Shown: piece after piece, positions 1-10,334 of the stretch | Layout of the letters: each line of letters begins with the position of its first letter | How positions within the stretch are numbered: position 1 is the stretch's first letter | NCBI GenBank assembly: GCA_007570785.1 | Contig: ML661761.1 | Coordinates: 1-64,000, forward strand | DNA length: 64,000 nt | Direction of reading: 5' to 3' | Source of the DNA: Antilocapra americana | Taxonomy: Eukaryota > Chordata > Mammalia > Artiodactyla > Antilocapridae | Program-made: the position numbers and the translations under genes | The notes under the pieces: generated by a model | The model's input: only the letters and a program-made list of their open reading frames with translations | What the model was told of the DNA's origin: nothing | Databases searched by the model: none

Positions 1-2
1 GC

Positions 3-434
3 TGGAGAGGATGTGGAGAAGAGGGAACTCTCTCACACTGTTGGTGGGATTGCAAACTAGTACAGCCACTATGGAAAATAGTGTGGAGGTTCCTTAAAAA
101 ACTGCAAATAGATCTGCCATATGACCCAGCAATCCCACTGCTGGGCATATACACCGAGGAAACCAGAATTGAAAGAGCCACGTGTACCCCAATGTTTATC
201 ACTGCTTTGTTTACAATAGCCAGGACATGGAAGCAACCTAGATGCCCATCAACTGACGAACGGATAAGAAAGCTGTGGAACATATACACAATGGCATATT
301 ACCCAGCATTAAAAAAAAATTCATTTGAATCAGTTCTACTCAGATGGACGAAACTGGAGCCCATTATTCAGAGTGAAGTAAGCCAGAAGCAAAAACAACA
401 ATACAGTATATTAACGCATATATATGGAATTTAG
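3..434 (+). pseudogene. L1 ORF2 protein, C-terminal fragment
   Basis: This is the carboxy-terminal ~143 residues of L1 ORF2p, the reverse transcriptase/endonuclease protein that drives L1 retrotransposition. The frame is open from base 3 to the stop codon ending at 434. Recognisable family stretches are [13 protein letters not shown], then [12 protein letters not shown], then RWTKLEPIIQSEVSQK, and the end THIYGI. The catalytic endonuclease and RT domains lie upstream and are outside the window, so this piece alone has no enzymatic capacity. It is an L1 fragment, not a host gene. Confidence 0.88.
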
Positions 435-708
435 AAAGACAGTAACGAGAACCCAACATGCGAGACAGCAAAAGGAACACAGATGTATATAATAGACTTG
501 TGGACTCTGTGGATGAGGGGAAGGGTGGGATGATATGGGAGAATGGCATTGAAACATGTTAATTACCATATGTCTAATCAATCGCCAGCCCAGGATTGAT
601 GCTCGGGGCTGGTGCAATGAGATTTCCCGGGGGCAGGGAGGAGGGAGGGGGGTCCTGGAGGGGGAGCCTATGTAAACCCATGGTGATATCATGTCATTGT
701 ATGGCAAA

Positions 709-718
709 ACTAATAAAA

Positions 719-753
<35 letters not shown>
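709..753 (+). repeat. (TAAA)n simple repeat, L1 tail
   Basis: About ten AAAT/TAAA units end the L1 element. Such tails form at insertion and often expand as microsatellites. Confidence 0.9.
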
Positions 754-1167
754 GAATACAATCATGACTAGAGAAAAATGAAATTATTGACCTGGGCTGT
801 AGTTGGGAAAAAAAATCCTGTCCTTATCTTGCAGATAACCTAATACTAGAGTATATTTTGTTAAAATACATAAGAAATTAAATGGAAATTTGTATAATCC
901 CATTCTGGCATTATTTTCACTTAATAATATATTAAGAACTTTATGAAAATGCAATTAGTCAGGCAACATTTGTTTACCCACCCCACCAGCCCCACTGGAG
1001 TCACTTTCCCCTTCCCTCCTCTCAAGGAATCCTCCCCAGAAGCCATCTCCACCCAGCCTCTGCTGGGGTTTCTCTTCAAAGTGGATCCTCTACTTGCTCT
1101 GTAGCTCATTTCCCAACCTTGTTCACCACTGTCCCCCTACCTAGCTCACAGTCCAGCACATAGTATG
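754..1167. other. Unassigned non-coding sequence
   Basis: I see no gene or recognisable repeat here. The first part is AT-rich and the part after about 970 is C-rich. Confidence 0.5.
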
Positions 1168-1540
1168 TGTTACAGACTGAACTGTGTGCCCCAAGATTCC
1201 TATGTGGAGCCCTAACCCCTAGTGTGACAGTGTTTGGAGATGGGGACCTTTGCAAGTAAGCCAGGTTTAGATGAAGTATTGAGAGTGTTGTTCCCATGAT
1301 GGGTGGGATTAGGGCCTTTATTAAAATAAACCAGGGAGATGTTGTCTCTCTTTGCTGTATGAGGACACAGTGAGGGTTGGTGTCTATAAATCAGGAATAG
1401 AGACCTCATCAGAAGCCAATCATGCAGACACCCTAACTGTAGACTTCTAGCCTCCAAAACTCTGACAAAATAAATTTCTGTTGTTTAAGCTGTGTAGTTT
1501 TCAGTACTTTGTTATGGCAACCCAATCAAGCCAAGTAAGA
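1168..1540 (+). mobile_element. MLT1-type solo LTR (ERVL-MaLR)
   Basis: The segment begins TGTTACAGACTGAA, passes through TTTGGAGATGGGGACCTTTG, CATGATGGGTGGGATTAG and TGAGGACACAG, and reaches an AATAAATTTCTGTTGTTTAAGC polyadenylation region near 1470-1490. It ends in GTTATGGCAACCC. This order is that of the mammalian MLT1 LTR. No internal retroviral sequence is attached, so it is an old solo LTR, diverged throughout and without coding capacity. Confidence 0.82.
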
Positions 1541-1680
1541 ACTTAGGTACTCAATACACATTCCTTGACTGAATAAACAAGCAGTATACAAACCTGGAGT
1601 GGACAAAATACTTTCATGTTATTCATTCCTTGCAAGCATCCCTCTCTGCTTCAACTCCCTTTGATTTTCTAGGGAAACTG

Positions 1681-1870
1681 TTAGTCGCTCAGCCATCTCT
1701 GACTCTTTTCGACCCCATGGACTATAACCTCTGTCCATGGGATTTCCAAAGCCAGAATACTGGAGTGGGTCGCTATTTCCTCCTCCAGGGGTTCTTCCTG
1801 ACCCAGGGATTAAACGCAGGTCTCCTGAGTTGCAGGCAGATTCTTTACCATCCGAGTCACCAGGGAAGCC
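1681..1870 (-). mobile_element. Bov-tA SINE
   Basis: Reverse-oriented ruminant SINE. The BovB-derived tail (GTCGCTCAG...) lies on the left and the tRNA-Glu-derived head, ending CACCAGGGAAGCC, on the right. The diagnostic CAGAATACTGGAGTGGGTCG block is in the middle. Confidence 0.9.
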
Positions 1871-2056
1871 ACAAAGTATACATCTGATGAAGGTGGGATT
1901 TGAATTAATGTGTGTAGAGCACAGTGAACAAGCAGCTTAACCCTCGGCCTTAACCACTTGGACACCCTGTCCTCATTGATTTCCAGAGTGTTTCACAAAG
2001 CCTGAGACTTTTTCAGGCCAGAGATACAAAATGAATCTGGGTCCTTAGGGTCTCGT

Positions 2057-2276
2057 AAAGTTAAAGAAAGAGAAGTCGTTCGGTCGTGTCCAACTCCTTG
2101 TGACCCCACGGACTGACTCTAGCCTACCAGGCTCCTCCATCCATGGGCTTTTCCAGGCAAGAATACTGGAGTGGGTTGTCATTTCTGTCTCCAGGCGATC
2201 TTTCCAACAGAGGGATTGAATCCGTGTCTCCTGCACTGCAGACAGATGGTTTACCATCTGAGCCACCAGGGAAGTC
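2057..2276 (-). mobile_element. Bov-tA SINE
   Basis: Full-length reverse-oriented copy: a GAAAGAGAAGTCGTT tail, a GCAAGAATACTGGAGTGGGT core, and a tRNA-like end GAGCCACCAGGGAAGTC. Confidence 0.92.
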
Positions 2277-2485
2277 TAAGGTCTGGTAAAGGCAGCTCAA
2301 ATCCCTTGGTGGTGGGCTCGTTCAGTCCTGAGCTCATCCAGATTCTGAAGCCCTATTTGGATTTAGTGTGAGGAATGCTGTGATTGATTAGCAATGCCTT
2401 TTCTGACTTTGGGTGGGTTATGTGGAGACATCCAGGCCAATCTTGTCCCAGAAGCTGCTGCTTAGGGTGCAATTAGGCACAGGTA

Positions 2486-2968
2486 CTAAAAAGCAGAGAT
2501 GTTACTTTGCCAACAAAGGTCCACCTAGTCAAGGCTATGGTTTTTCCAGTAGTCATGTACGGATGTGAGTTGGATGGTGAAGAAAGCTGAGTGCTGAAGA
2601 ACTGAAGCTTTTGAATTGTGATGTTGGAGAAGACTCTTGAGAGTTCCTTGGACTGCAATGAGATCCAACCAGTCAATCCTAAAGGAAATCAGTCCTGAAT
2701 ATTCCTTGGAAGAACTGATACTGAAGCTGAAACTCCAATTCTTTGGCCACCTGATGATAATAACTAACTCACTGGAAGAGACCCTGATGCTGGGAAAGAT
2801 TGAACACAGGAGGAGAAGTGTATGACAGAGAATGAGATGGTTGTGTGGCATCACCAATTCAATAGACATGAGTTTTAGTAAGCTCTAGGAGATAGTGATG
2901 GACAGGGAAGACTGGCATACTGCAGTCCATGGCGTCGCAAATGGTAGGACATGACTGAGTGACTGCAA
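2486..2968 (+). mobile_element. BovB (RTE) LINE 3' end
   Basis: This is the 3' part of a BovB non-LTR element, which encodes an RTE-type reverse transcriptase. Translation in pieces gives family stretches such as NQSILKEISPEYSLE (near 2655-2720) and FGHLM followed by LMLGKIEHRRRS. The end, near 2935-2968, is the GTCGCAAATGGTAGGACATGACTGAG region shared with Bov-tA tails. The frame is broken by substitutions and indels, so it is a dead 5'-truncated copy. BovB is a ruminant-rich element, which supports the taxonomic call. Confidence 0.9.
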
Positions 2969-3283
2969 TGTACTGATTGAGCCACAGGCAGCTGGTACCA
3001 GCACAGGCACCTCCTCTCTAAGCAGTGTATTATTGCAGTCCACCCTCAATGGCCTCCCAGTTTCTGCAGGTGCAAGAAGAAGAAGAAGGACCATGGTGAG
3101 TGGAGGAGATGGTAAGAGTCTGCTGCTCAGATGACCAAGGAGTCCCCTCGATCAGAAAAGCTCTTGAGCTCAAAACAGTCTATACAGGTACAGCACGGCT
3201 TGCATGCAAGTGCGTCTGATAGAAGGTGAATTCCATTCCATAAATATTCATTTAACACCTTTCACAATATGTGCTCAATATGT
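2969..3283. other. Unassigned non-coding sequence
   Basis: I recognise no gene or repeat family here. A short GAA-rich run lies at about 3073-3090. Confidence 0.5.
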
Positions 3284-3499
3284 ACTAAGTTGGTTCAGTC
3301 ATGTCCATCTCTTGGCGACCCCATGGACTGTAGACTGCCAGGCACCCGTTGATGGGATTCTCCAGGCAAGAAAATTGGAGTGGGTTGACATGCCCTCCTC
3401 CAGGGGGATTTTCCCAAGCCAGAGGTTGAACTTGTGTATCTTTAAGTCACCTGAATTGGTAGATGGGTTCTATACCACAAGTGCCACCTGGAAAACCCC
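3284..3499 (-). mobile_element. Bov-tA SINE
   Basis: Reverse-oriented copy, more diverged than its neighbours. It keeps GACCCCATGGACTGTAGACT, CAGGCAAGAAAATTGGAGTG and a degraded tRNA-like end near 3490. Confidence 0.85.
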
Positions 3500-4254
3500 A
3501 CTTTTCACAGGCCCAGCATTGTACTGAGCACCATGAGGACATAGAAACATCTGAGTCCTGTCTGTGAGGGGCCAGTAGTCCTCCCGGGAATGTAACTGGC
3601 CAGGTGATGTGTGTACAGGTGGTCCAGGAAAGGAGGTTGTGGGGGGTGGTGCCCAGATACTAAGAGACAGCTGTGACGTCCAGTCAGGAGGGCCTCCTTT
3701 GACAGCTCAAGGGAAGTTGGGGCTGCAGGGAGCAGGAAAGAGCCTTGCCCTGGGGAATGGAAGTCAGGCCACTGACTCTGCTGTGCAGAGCTAAGGGTAA
3801 GGACATGGGTCCTGCAGAAAGGACCAAGGGCCAGCATGTGGGGATCACAAGGAGTAAGACCAGTGCCCAGTAGAGCCTAGGTCCTTGACAGAGCAGGGTA
3901 ACTACTGACCAGCTGGGCTTCTGCCTCAGGCCCCATCTAGGGAGCCTTATCCAACAGAGGTGGGTGAGGGGTTAGGTGCCTCATGGCCAATGGGGGGCAA
4001 AAGCACCCTGCAGGACCCAGCAGCCAAAGCTGCTAAGAAAATGAGGACAGTGTGCAAGGAGCATAGGGCAGGACATGCTGGGTGACAGGAACTCCCAAAA
4101 TAAAGGCTCAGAGGCACAGAAAAGACAGCATATGCCTGACCTGCTAGAGCAGAGGGATGGGGGTGGGGAGAGGGCGTAGGGCAAGTCAGACACCTGAGCT
4201 CTTAGCATCTTAGTGGAGAGACCAGACACTATACCTGGTGGAACTGGATGGCTG
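3500..4254. other. Unassigned non-coding sequence
   Basis: GC-rich single-copy-looking DNA without a recognisable exon or repeat. Open frames on both strands here show no family resemblance that I can see. Confidence 0.5.
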
Positions 4255-4450
4255 GGCATCAAGTCCTGACTTCCTCTTCCCAGCTGTGCCACATTAGGCA
4301 ACTTACTTAACCTCTTTGAACTCTGGTCCTTCAACTAGGGATGACAACAGCACCTGCCTCACAGGGTTGTGGTAAGTACTGAGTTACAAACTGGGAATCA
4401 CTGAGAACAGTGGACTGACACATAGTGCTTGGTAAACATCTACAAAGGTG
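4255..4450 (+). mobile_element. MIR SINE
   Basis: Old mammalian-wide SINE. CTTCCCAGCTGTGCCAC is followed by the conserved core GGCAACTTACTTAACCTCTTTG, then CCTGCCTCACAGGGTTGT and GACACATAGTGCTTGGTAAA. The order gives plus orientation. Confidence 0.85.
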
Positions 4451-5550
4451 ACAGTTATGTAGAGTAAAGCAGTCGGAACACCAACCAATATTTCCCAGAT
4501 TGTTTCCCATGGGATCCTCAACTAAAAGATACTTCCATCAAAAAGATTCTTACAACCAGATTTGGAAAATGTCTCCTCTTATATCCACATCAAGCTCTGA
4601 CAAGTCCACAGCGAGAAAAACAAACAAAACCAAAAAATCCTAATTTTATTTAGCCCAGTGTTTCCCAAACCTAGAGGATCATGGAAACCTCTGCATACCT
4701 GAAAGGACAGTGCTACACAGGCCACACCAGTCTGGAAAGTGCTGTGGAGGCGGGCAGTAGGGGAGTCTTTGAAAGTGGTGGAAAGCATCTCCAGGAAAAG
4801 CCATGTGGCAGGGGTTAAGCCACAGCGAGATTCCTGTGCCCAGAGAGGAGAAGAGAAGAAGGCCAGTGAATTTCCAGAGCTGAGGGCCCTGGAGAAGAAG
4901 GAGTGGGCAAACAGGGTTGACCCAGGGCAGGGCAGACAGAGAAGAGAGAGGATACAGAAGCGATTCTGAACATTTACATTTGAGGAGGACGGAAATGCAA
5001 GAGCAAAAAGGAGGTGAGGGCTGAGGGCCACCCCTCATTTCACCCAGTCCCCTGTCACCCTACCTGGTTTGTGCCTGAGGTGGTATAAGCCCTGTGGCTT
5101 CCCACAGGATAGGGGGGTCTGGAGAGAGAAGGGTGGCAGCAGCTGCTTACTGGGAGAGAATAACACCCAGAAGACACAGAGACGTTCTATCCCCGTTATA
5201 CAAAGATCATGTGATTAGAGAATTGACAACAGTTGTCCAGGGCCTCTAGGCTGAACTTCGTGCTGGTGATGAACAGAAGCAGAAGCTATACTCTGTACTC
5301 CAGGAATGAGCTCTAGTGACCACTAAAGGCTGAGCAACTTTAGGGAAGTTGCTCCATGTCTATGGTCCAAACTTCTTCTAAGTTTGGTCCTCAAGCCCCA
5401 CTTCCTTTATTCTTGGTTACATCAGCCACAGCCATAATATATCTTCACCCTTGCTCTGGTACCAAAAGCCTTCCCCACCCCATGTACTCAAGTTTCTGCA
5501 TCCCATCACAGTAAACACCCCACCCGTGGCCTCATGGCCCAGACACCCAC
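4451..5550. other. Downstream of the last visible SLC28A1-like exon; no exon found
   Basis: The terminal coding exon of the SLC28A1-like gene would be expected on the minus strand somewhere here. I found no stretch resembling the Cys-rich CNT1 C-terminal tail. A SINE-free, moderately GC-rich sequence fills the interval. The absence could mean loss of the exon, strong divergence, or a location further left. Confidence 0.45.
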
Positions 5551-5662
5551 CCATGGAAGGCCTGGTGGCAGCACTGGTACACCTCAAAGCTGCTGCTGTT
5601 GAGGGTCGTGTTCAGGAGGGACACAAAGTCCACTGCAGGTCCCCTTGGCATGTAGATGATGC
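5551..5662 (-). CDS. SLC28A1: SLC28A1-like exon f (most downstream exon visible)
   Basis: The exon begins after CTCTGCACAG. It reads IIYMPRGPAVDFVSLLNTT followed by LNSSSFEVYQCCHQAF. This is the extracellular region after the last CNT1 membrane helix, with N-glycosylation-type NTT and NSS sequons and the YQCC cysteine pair. The donor is most likely CATGG|GTGGGT, giving 112 bp; a one-base shift is possible. The last coding exon, which should hold the remaining Cys-rich tail and stop codon, was not found. Confidence 0.85.
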
Positions 5663-5793
5663 CTGTGCAGAGAAAGCAGCTAGTGGGCAGGGTCCAGCCC
5701 CTTACTATCCCCCTCAACCCTACCCAACAATTGCCAGAGAGGCCAAAGCCCTAGTGCCTAGCCCTGGACTGAGACCACCAGGCCTTTACTCAC

Positions 5794-5892
5794 TGGCCAC
5801 ACAGGCGTTCACCAGAGCCACACAGGCCCCCGTGCTGAGCGCCTGGAGCACGATCTCAGAGAAGTTGCTCATCCACTGGGAAGCCATGGCGG
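5794..5892 (-). CDS. SLC28A1: SLC28A1-like exon e
   Basis: The 99-bp exon begins after CCTGCAG and ends at GGCCA|GTGAGT. With the base from exon d it reads LTAMASQWMSNFSEIVLQ, then ALSTGACVALVNACVA. It matches the CNT1 segment with the conserved GACVxLVNAC membrane helix. The frame is open. The Gly that normally follows ACxA becomes Ser across the junction to exon f. Confidence 0.88.
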
Positions 5893-6089
5893 CTGCAGGA
5901 GGGCAGGAGGGCTCAGGTCCAGTACTCCACAGGTCCCTCTGGCTTTGTCTGCTGACCAGCATTCCTCTTATGGGGGGCCAGAGGAACAGACGCTGCCCTC
6001 TTGATGCTTGTTGAATCTGAGAGTCCTCATTGGCCTGACTAGATAGCGTTCCACACTTCCCCACGTGTCATCAGTGGCAGGTGTAGGGA

Positions 6090-6450
6090 AAGAACATAGA
6101 GTTTGGAGTCTGGCAGACCCAGGATTAAACACAGGTTCAGCCATTTATTAGGATTCCCTGGTGGCTCATATGGTAAAGAAAGCTCCTGTCTGCAACGCAA
6201 GAGACCTAGGTTGTATCCCTGGGTTGGGAAGATTCCCTGGAGAAGGGAATGACAACCCACTCCAGTATTCTTGCCAGGATAATTCCATGGACAGAGAATC
6301 CTGATGGGTTGCAGTCCATGGGGTTGCAAAGAGTCAGACACGACTTCACGACTAACACAGTGACAGTTAACAGCCACTTTATAGCTGAGTGACTCTGGTC
6401 ACATTTCACTTTTGCACAGCTCAGTTAGCTTTTCAATAAAACGGGATAGT
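6090..6450 (+). mobile_element. MIR SINE, split by a Bov-tA insertion
   Basis: The left part (about 6090-6149) has GAGTCTGGCAGACCCAGGATT. The right part (about 6361-6450) continues with GCTGAGTGACTCTGG and AGCTTTTCAATAAAACGGGATA. Together they read as one MIR in an intron of the SLC28A1-like gene, interrupted by a younger SINE. Confidence 0.75.
6150..6360 (+). mobile_element. Bov-tA SINE
   Basis: Nearly full-length plus-oriented copy: tRNA-like head GGATTCCCTGGTGGCTCA, central CCCACTCCAGTATTCTTGCC, tail GAGTCAGACACGACTTCACG. It sits inside the older MIR. Confidence 0.93.
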
Positions 6451-6843
6451 TGCATCACTAGGCAGGGGACTCTGAAGGGTGAAATGTTTTTTTTGTAAAA
6501 AGCTAATAGTTCTATAGAGCCTTCCTCCCCAGGCCCCACAGGGCCTATCTGTCCATTGTGGGTATGGGAACTGGCAGGTCAAAGCTTCAGCTTGGCAGCC
6601 AACTCCATGCCTCTGGACCCCTCCTAGGGCCCTGAACCAGCCGAGCAGCAGAGAAATCATGAAATTCCAGGGTTGGGAGGGAGTTTCATGACCTCCTTGT
6701 TCAGGCTCTGCCTTAGACTAAGAGGATAACTGAGGCATACAGATCTCTGGGAAGTTGTAGGTATCAGAGCCAAAACTGGAGACCAACCCCTGCTGCAAAC
6801 CCTGCACTTTATAGGAGGCCGGGAAGGCCCCTCTAGGACTCAC

Positions 6844-6925
6844 TCAGGCCTCCCAGCATGATCCCAATGGAGCTGAAGTTGGTGAATCCGCAGAGGGCAA
6901 ATGTTGTGAGAATTTCTGCTCTGAC
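6844..6925 (-). CDS. SLC28A1: SLC28A1-like exon d
   Basis: The 82-bp exon begins after CTTCTCAG and ends at CTGA|GTGAGT. It gives [18 protein letters not shown] followed by SIGIMLGGL and one base of the next codon. The GFxNFSSIGI stretch is one of the best conserved parts of CNT proteins and contributes to the nucleoside-binding site in the bacterial structure. Here it is intact apart from a Thr where Ala is usual. The phase joins exactly to exon e. Confidence 0.9.
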
Positions 6926-6984
6926 CTGAGAAGGCAGAAGATGGGAGGCGATTGCTTCCCAAAGGGATGTGCTCAAACCACCCC

Positions 6985-7140
6985 AGGCATGCTAACTCAC
7001 TGCAGTCATGTCTGACTCTTTGTGACCAATGGACTGTGGCCCCCCAGGCTCCTCTGTTTATAGATTCTTCCAGGCAAGAATGCTGAAATGGGTTGCCATG
7101 CCTTCCTCCAGGAAATCTTCCCGACCCAGAGTGGAACCTA
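6985..7140 (-). mobile_element. Bov-tA SINE, partial
   Basis: Reverse-oriented copy that keeps the BovB-derived tail and core (GTCATGTCTGACTCTTTGTG, CAAGAATGCTGAAATGGGTT) but ends near 7140, before the tRNA-like head. It lies in the intron just upstream of exon d. Confidence 0.87.
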
Positions 7141-7299
7141 AATTTCAGCTTCTCCATCAGGAATGTGAGAATAACATTATCCAACTGGGAGGACTGTCAT
7201 AGAGATCATGTCATGTATAGGAAGAACTAGGCATAGAGTAGGTATTTATTTCTATTTATATATTAATTTCAGATTTTATTTTATTCTTATTTAATTGTT

Positions 7300-7416
7300 A
7301 ACTTTTTGGCAAGGCCACGCACCTTGTGTAATCTAAGTTTCCCAAACAGAGATTGAACCCATGCCCCTGCATTGGAAGCATGGAGTCTTTAACTGCTGCA
7401 TCATCAAGGAAGTCCC
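7300..7416 (-). mobile_element. CHR-type tRNA-Glu SINE
   Basis: Reverse-oriented copy: TTTTTGGCAAGGCCACGC at the tail side, GAGATTGAACCCATGCCCC in the middle, and a tRNA-like end TCATCAAGGAAGTCCCT. The family is limited to whales, hippos and ruminants. Confidence 0.8.
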
Positions 7417-7654
7417 TAGATTAGATACGTGAGCAATGTAATTCTTTCCCTTTTCCTGTGAACACTTGTGTAATTTCCTAGAAGTACTAACATCCGAAAT
7501 GGAACAATTTGCGGGGAATAAAAAGGCTTAGACCCATACCTCACACCATAAAAACTGATTCTAGATCATTAAAGCAGTTAAATATTAACACTTTAAACAT
7601 TAAATAATAGAAAATATAGGATAATATTATTATTGTTACAGAATAGCATTTTGC

Positions 7655-7770
7655 TCTCATCCTGGAGAGGAGCAAACTGAGGCTCCTATAAGTGACTGAA
7701 GAAGTTCACACAGAAAAAAGGCAGTTGTGTCACAATTTGAACTAAGTTTTGTCTGACTCCCAAGATCGCA
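7655..7770 (-). mobile_element. MIR SINE, reverse, diverged
   Basis: CAAACTGAGGCTCCTATAAG, then a degraded TTCACACAG and a TTTGAACTAAG, read as the reverse complement of a MIR core. The copy is old and its ends are uncertain. Confidence 0.6.
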
Positions 7771-7972
7771 TCATTTTAACTACTTCATCATACTGTTTCA
7801 GGAACTTAACCTTTACCAGGTTTCTGGAATGGAGGTAAGTTTCTAAATTTAGAAATAATATAAGAAATGCAGAGATTTGGTATAAATTTGTATCTTTTAA
7901 AAAAAATTCTGAATATGGAATGAAGGGAAACAAACATAAAAATAACCAGGAAAAATTTATGTAGAAAATGTG

Positions 7973-8095
7973 GAACTTCCTGATGGTTCAGTGGCTAAGA
8001 CGCCATGCTTCCAATGCAAGCAGTCCAAGTTTGATTCCTAACTGGGGAGCTAAGATCCTACATGATGAATGGTGTGGCCAAAATGTTTTAAAAAG
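7973..8095 (+). mobile_element. CHR-type tRNA-Glu SINE
   Basis: Plus-oriented copy: GAACTTCCTGATGGTTCAGT head, TTTGATTCCTAACTGGGGAG, then GGTGTGGCCAAAATGTTTT into an A-rich tail. Confidence 0.82.
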
Positions 8096-8204
8096 AAAAT
8101 TAAAAAAGAGTTAATATCTTTATAACATACAGAGTTTTATACATTTATTGAAAACATTAAGGTACTTGCATTCTGCTTACTCACCTACAATCGCCCTCCA
8201 GACA

Positions 8205-8815
8205 ACAGCCCAACTGCTGCTAAAATATCAGAAGTCAAATTTTCAGTGACTTCCAACTGTTCTTTGGCCTGGGCCACTCCGTTACAATCAACACCTGTTC
8301 TAAATGGACTTCTCTCACTTCTCCAAACCAGTGCTTTGGACAACCTCAGAGCCTTTGCATGTACCTCTTTCTTTGCCTTGAATAATAGTCCCCATTTCTT
8401 CTGGCCTCTGCTCCTCCCTCCAAGTCTTGGTCTAAATATCCATCTCAGGGCAGCCTTTTTTGGCTGCAATGGGTGGCACGTGGAATCTAAGTTCCATGTC
8501 CTTGGATAGAACCTGAGCCCCCTTCAGTGGAAGCGAAGAGTCTTAACCACTGACTAGGGAGGCCTCCCCTGTCCAGTCAGTCCTATCTAGTCAAGGATAG
8601 ACCCCATCCCTGATTCTTTTTATTGTTTCCATCATATAATTTACTGCAGATTGTGGTTTAAAATTTTGTATTCCTTTGTTTTCTTGTGTCTTTCACTAGA
8701 TGTAAGTTTCATGTCACAAGGGACCATGTCTGTCTAATTCCCCATTTTATCTCTGGTACCCAGAAGAAGGCCTGGCAACTCAGAGGTCTCAACAAATGCT
8801 TTCTGAAGTAATGAA
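8205..8815 (+). mobile_element. LINE L2 3' end, split by a CHR SINE
   Basis: The left half contains CTCAGAGCCTTTGCATGTAC and CCTCCCTCCAAGTCTTGGTC. The right half contains CACTAGATGTAAGTTTCATG, GGGACCATGTCTGTCTAATT and CTCAACAAATGCTTTCTGAA. This order is typical of the 3' end of mammalian L2. The CHR element at 8,456-8,565 separates the two halves. Confidence 0.78.
8456..8565 (-). mobile_element. CHR-type tRNA-Glu SINE
   Basis: Reverse-oriented copy (TTTTTTGGCTGCAATGGGTG to AGTCTTAACCACTGACTAGG) inserted in the L2. Confidence 0.78.
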
Positions 8816-8852
8816 TTTCATTGAAAAGGATCCTAAAGGCACATGAGTATAT

Positions 8853-9057
8853 GTGTGCTCAGTCACTTTAGTCATGTCTGAGTCTGAGACTCCATGGACT
8901 GTAGGCTGTCAGGCTTCTCTGTCCCTGGGATTTCTCAGGCAAGAATACTGAAGAGAATTGCCATTTCTTCCTCCAGGTGGTCTTTTCAATCCAAGGATCA
9001 AACCTGTGTCTCCTGAATTCGAGGTGGATACTTTACTGCTGAACCACCAGGGAAGCC
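8853..9057 (-). mobile_element. Bov-tA SINE
   Basis: Full-length reverse-oriented copy with GTGCTCAGTCACTTTAGTCA, AGGCAAGAATACTGAAGAGA and the end ACCACCAGGGAAGCCC. Confidence 0.92.
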
Positions 9058-9889
9058 CAAAGGTACGTAGTGCCACTGCCCCTAGAGAAGACAGTGATAG
9101 TGGAGCTAAAATTAGGAGTGTGGGGAAACCTGAGTTTTTACTCCATGTAAACCTTAAAAAAAAACTAAAGTGTACATTTCTTTATCATTAAAAAATAATT
9201 TCAAAGACACAAAAAATATTTTATGTTAAATGCTCCTAGTAACCCAGCAAACACACGTTAAAACATTGATTATTTTTTGCCGATCAAAGTAGCAATACTT
9301 ATTTTTTTTTTTGAAAGTGGCTGCTCTGCCTATTCAGTGTGTAGTGAAATCAATGCTCACAGGCAGAGCTGGGGTGGTTTCCGTTGTTATAACCCTTTGC
9401 AAAAGTTACTGGCTGCACACACACAAGGATTCATGCCATACAATTCAGTCATCCCACATCCTGAAAATCTCCCATGGAAACCATCTACTTAGAAGGAAAA
9501 GTTCAGTGCAAAACCAACTCATTTCAGCACTCAGTATAAGAGACAAATGGTAAAATTAGATATTATATTATTATGTTTACATTTATTATCATATAATTAG
9601 ATGTAATTGACTATATACTATAATAGCTGTCATTTGGGGATGACGATGTGATGGGTAATTTTTTGATTCTTAAACATGTTACATCGGCTGTTATTCCTTT
9701 CAAAAGCATCACTTTAGAAAGCTTTTATAGGTTGTTTTTTTTTTTTAATTCTTAACTGCACAAACCAACCCCTGAGCTGAATTCCATATATTGGAGATTA
9801 ATGTGGTGAGATCTTTCTGTATTACTCTCTTAGCTCCTCATTGGAGTTTCACACCCATTCCTTTGGGGGTAGTGGTGGCAGGTATGACA
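9058..9889. other. Intronic sequence without recognised elements
   Basis: This lies in the ~3.4-kb intron between exons c and d of the SLC28A1-like gene. It is AT-rich, especially 9,540-9,780, with short A and T runs. I see no exon or repeat family. Confidence 0.5.
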
Positions 9890-9970
9890 CTGGTTTTCCA
9901 ACAGAAGAGGCAAGGTGCAGTAGCTTGCCCAAGGCCACAGGATGGTAGCCTGTCTACAGCTGGAGTTCAG
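9890..9970 (-). mobile_element. MIR SINE fragment, reverse
   Basis: CAGTAGCTTGCCCAAGGCCA followed by GGATGGTAGCCTGTC is the reverse complement of the MIR core. The copy is short and old. Confidence 0.65.
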
Positions 9971-9989
9971 ATATCTTCAAGAGAGAGAG

Positions 9990-10168
9990 AGAAGTGAAAT
10001 GAACTGAGAGTTTCTCACTCATGTCGGAGTCTTTGTGACCTCATGGACTATTCTAGTATTATCCAGGCCTGAATACTAGAGTGGGTAGCCTTTCCCTTCT
10101 CCAGGGGATCTTCCCAACCCTTCTGCACTGCAAGCAGATTCTTTACCAACTGAGCCATCCGGGAAGGC
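9990..10168 (-). mobile_element. Bov-tA SINE
   Basis: Reverse-oriented copy with a small internal deletion: GAAGTGAAATGAACTGAGAG tail side, CTGAATACTAGAGTGGGTAG core, tRNA-like end GAGCCATCCGGGAAGGC. It ends about 170 bp from exon c. Confidence 0.9.
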
Positions 10169-10334
10169 AAGAGATAGAGAGACTTTGAGAAAGATGACAA
10201 TGAAGCCTGAAGCTGTCCTGTTGCCCATGGAAATGAGATGTGGGAGGTTGAGCACCACCTCTGTGTGTCTCAGTCAGGCCTGTACAGAACAGCTGCATCA
10301 TGCCCTGACCCAGTGAGGGTATGGGGACACTCAC

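Larger units (their letters stand above)
1..753 (+). mobile_element. LINE-1 3' end (ORF2 tail, 3' UTR, A-rich tail)
   Basis: The element enters from the left edge of the window. It carries the last part of L1 ORF2, then a short 3' UTR (about 435-708), then a (TAAA)n tail. The 3' UTR contains the G-rich stretch near 625-660 that is usual before the tail of artiodactyl L1 copies. Only the 3' end is present in the window; whether the element continues to the left cannot be seen. The open ORF2 tail suggests a fairly young insertion. Confidence 0.9.

Noticed and set aside
4579..5031. 150-codon minus-strand open frame downstream of the transporter exons
   Set aside because: Its translation resembles no CNT1 C-terminal tail or other family that I recognise, and overlapping frames are also open. 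It is most likely chance in GC-rich DNA.
5451..6014. 187-codon plus-strand open frame
   Set aside because: It is antisense to SLC28A1-like exons e and f, which are supported by splice sites and family motifs on the minus strand.
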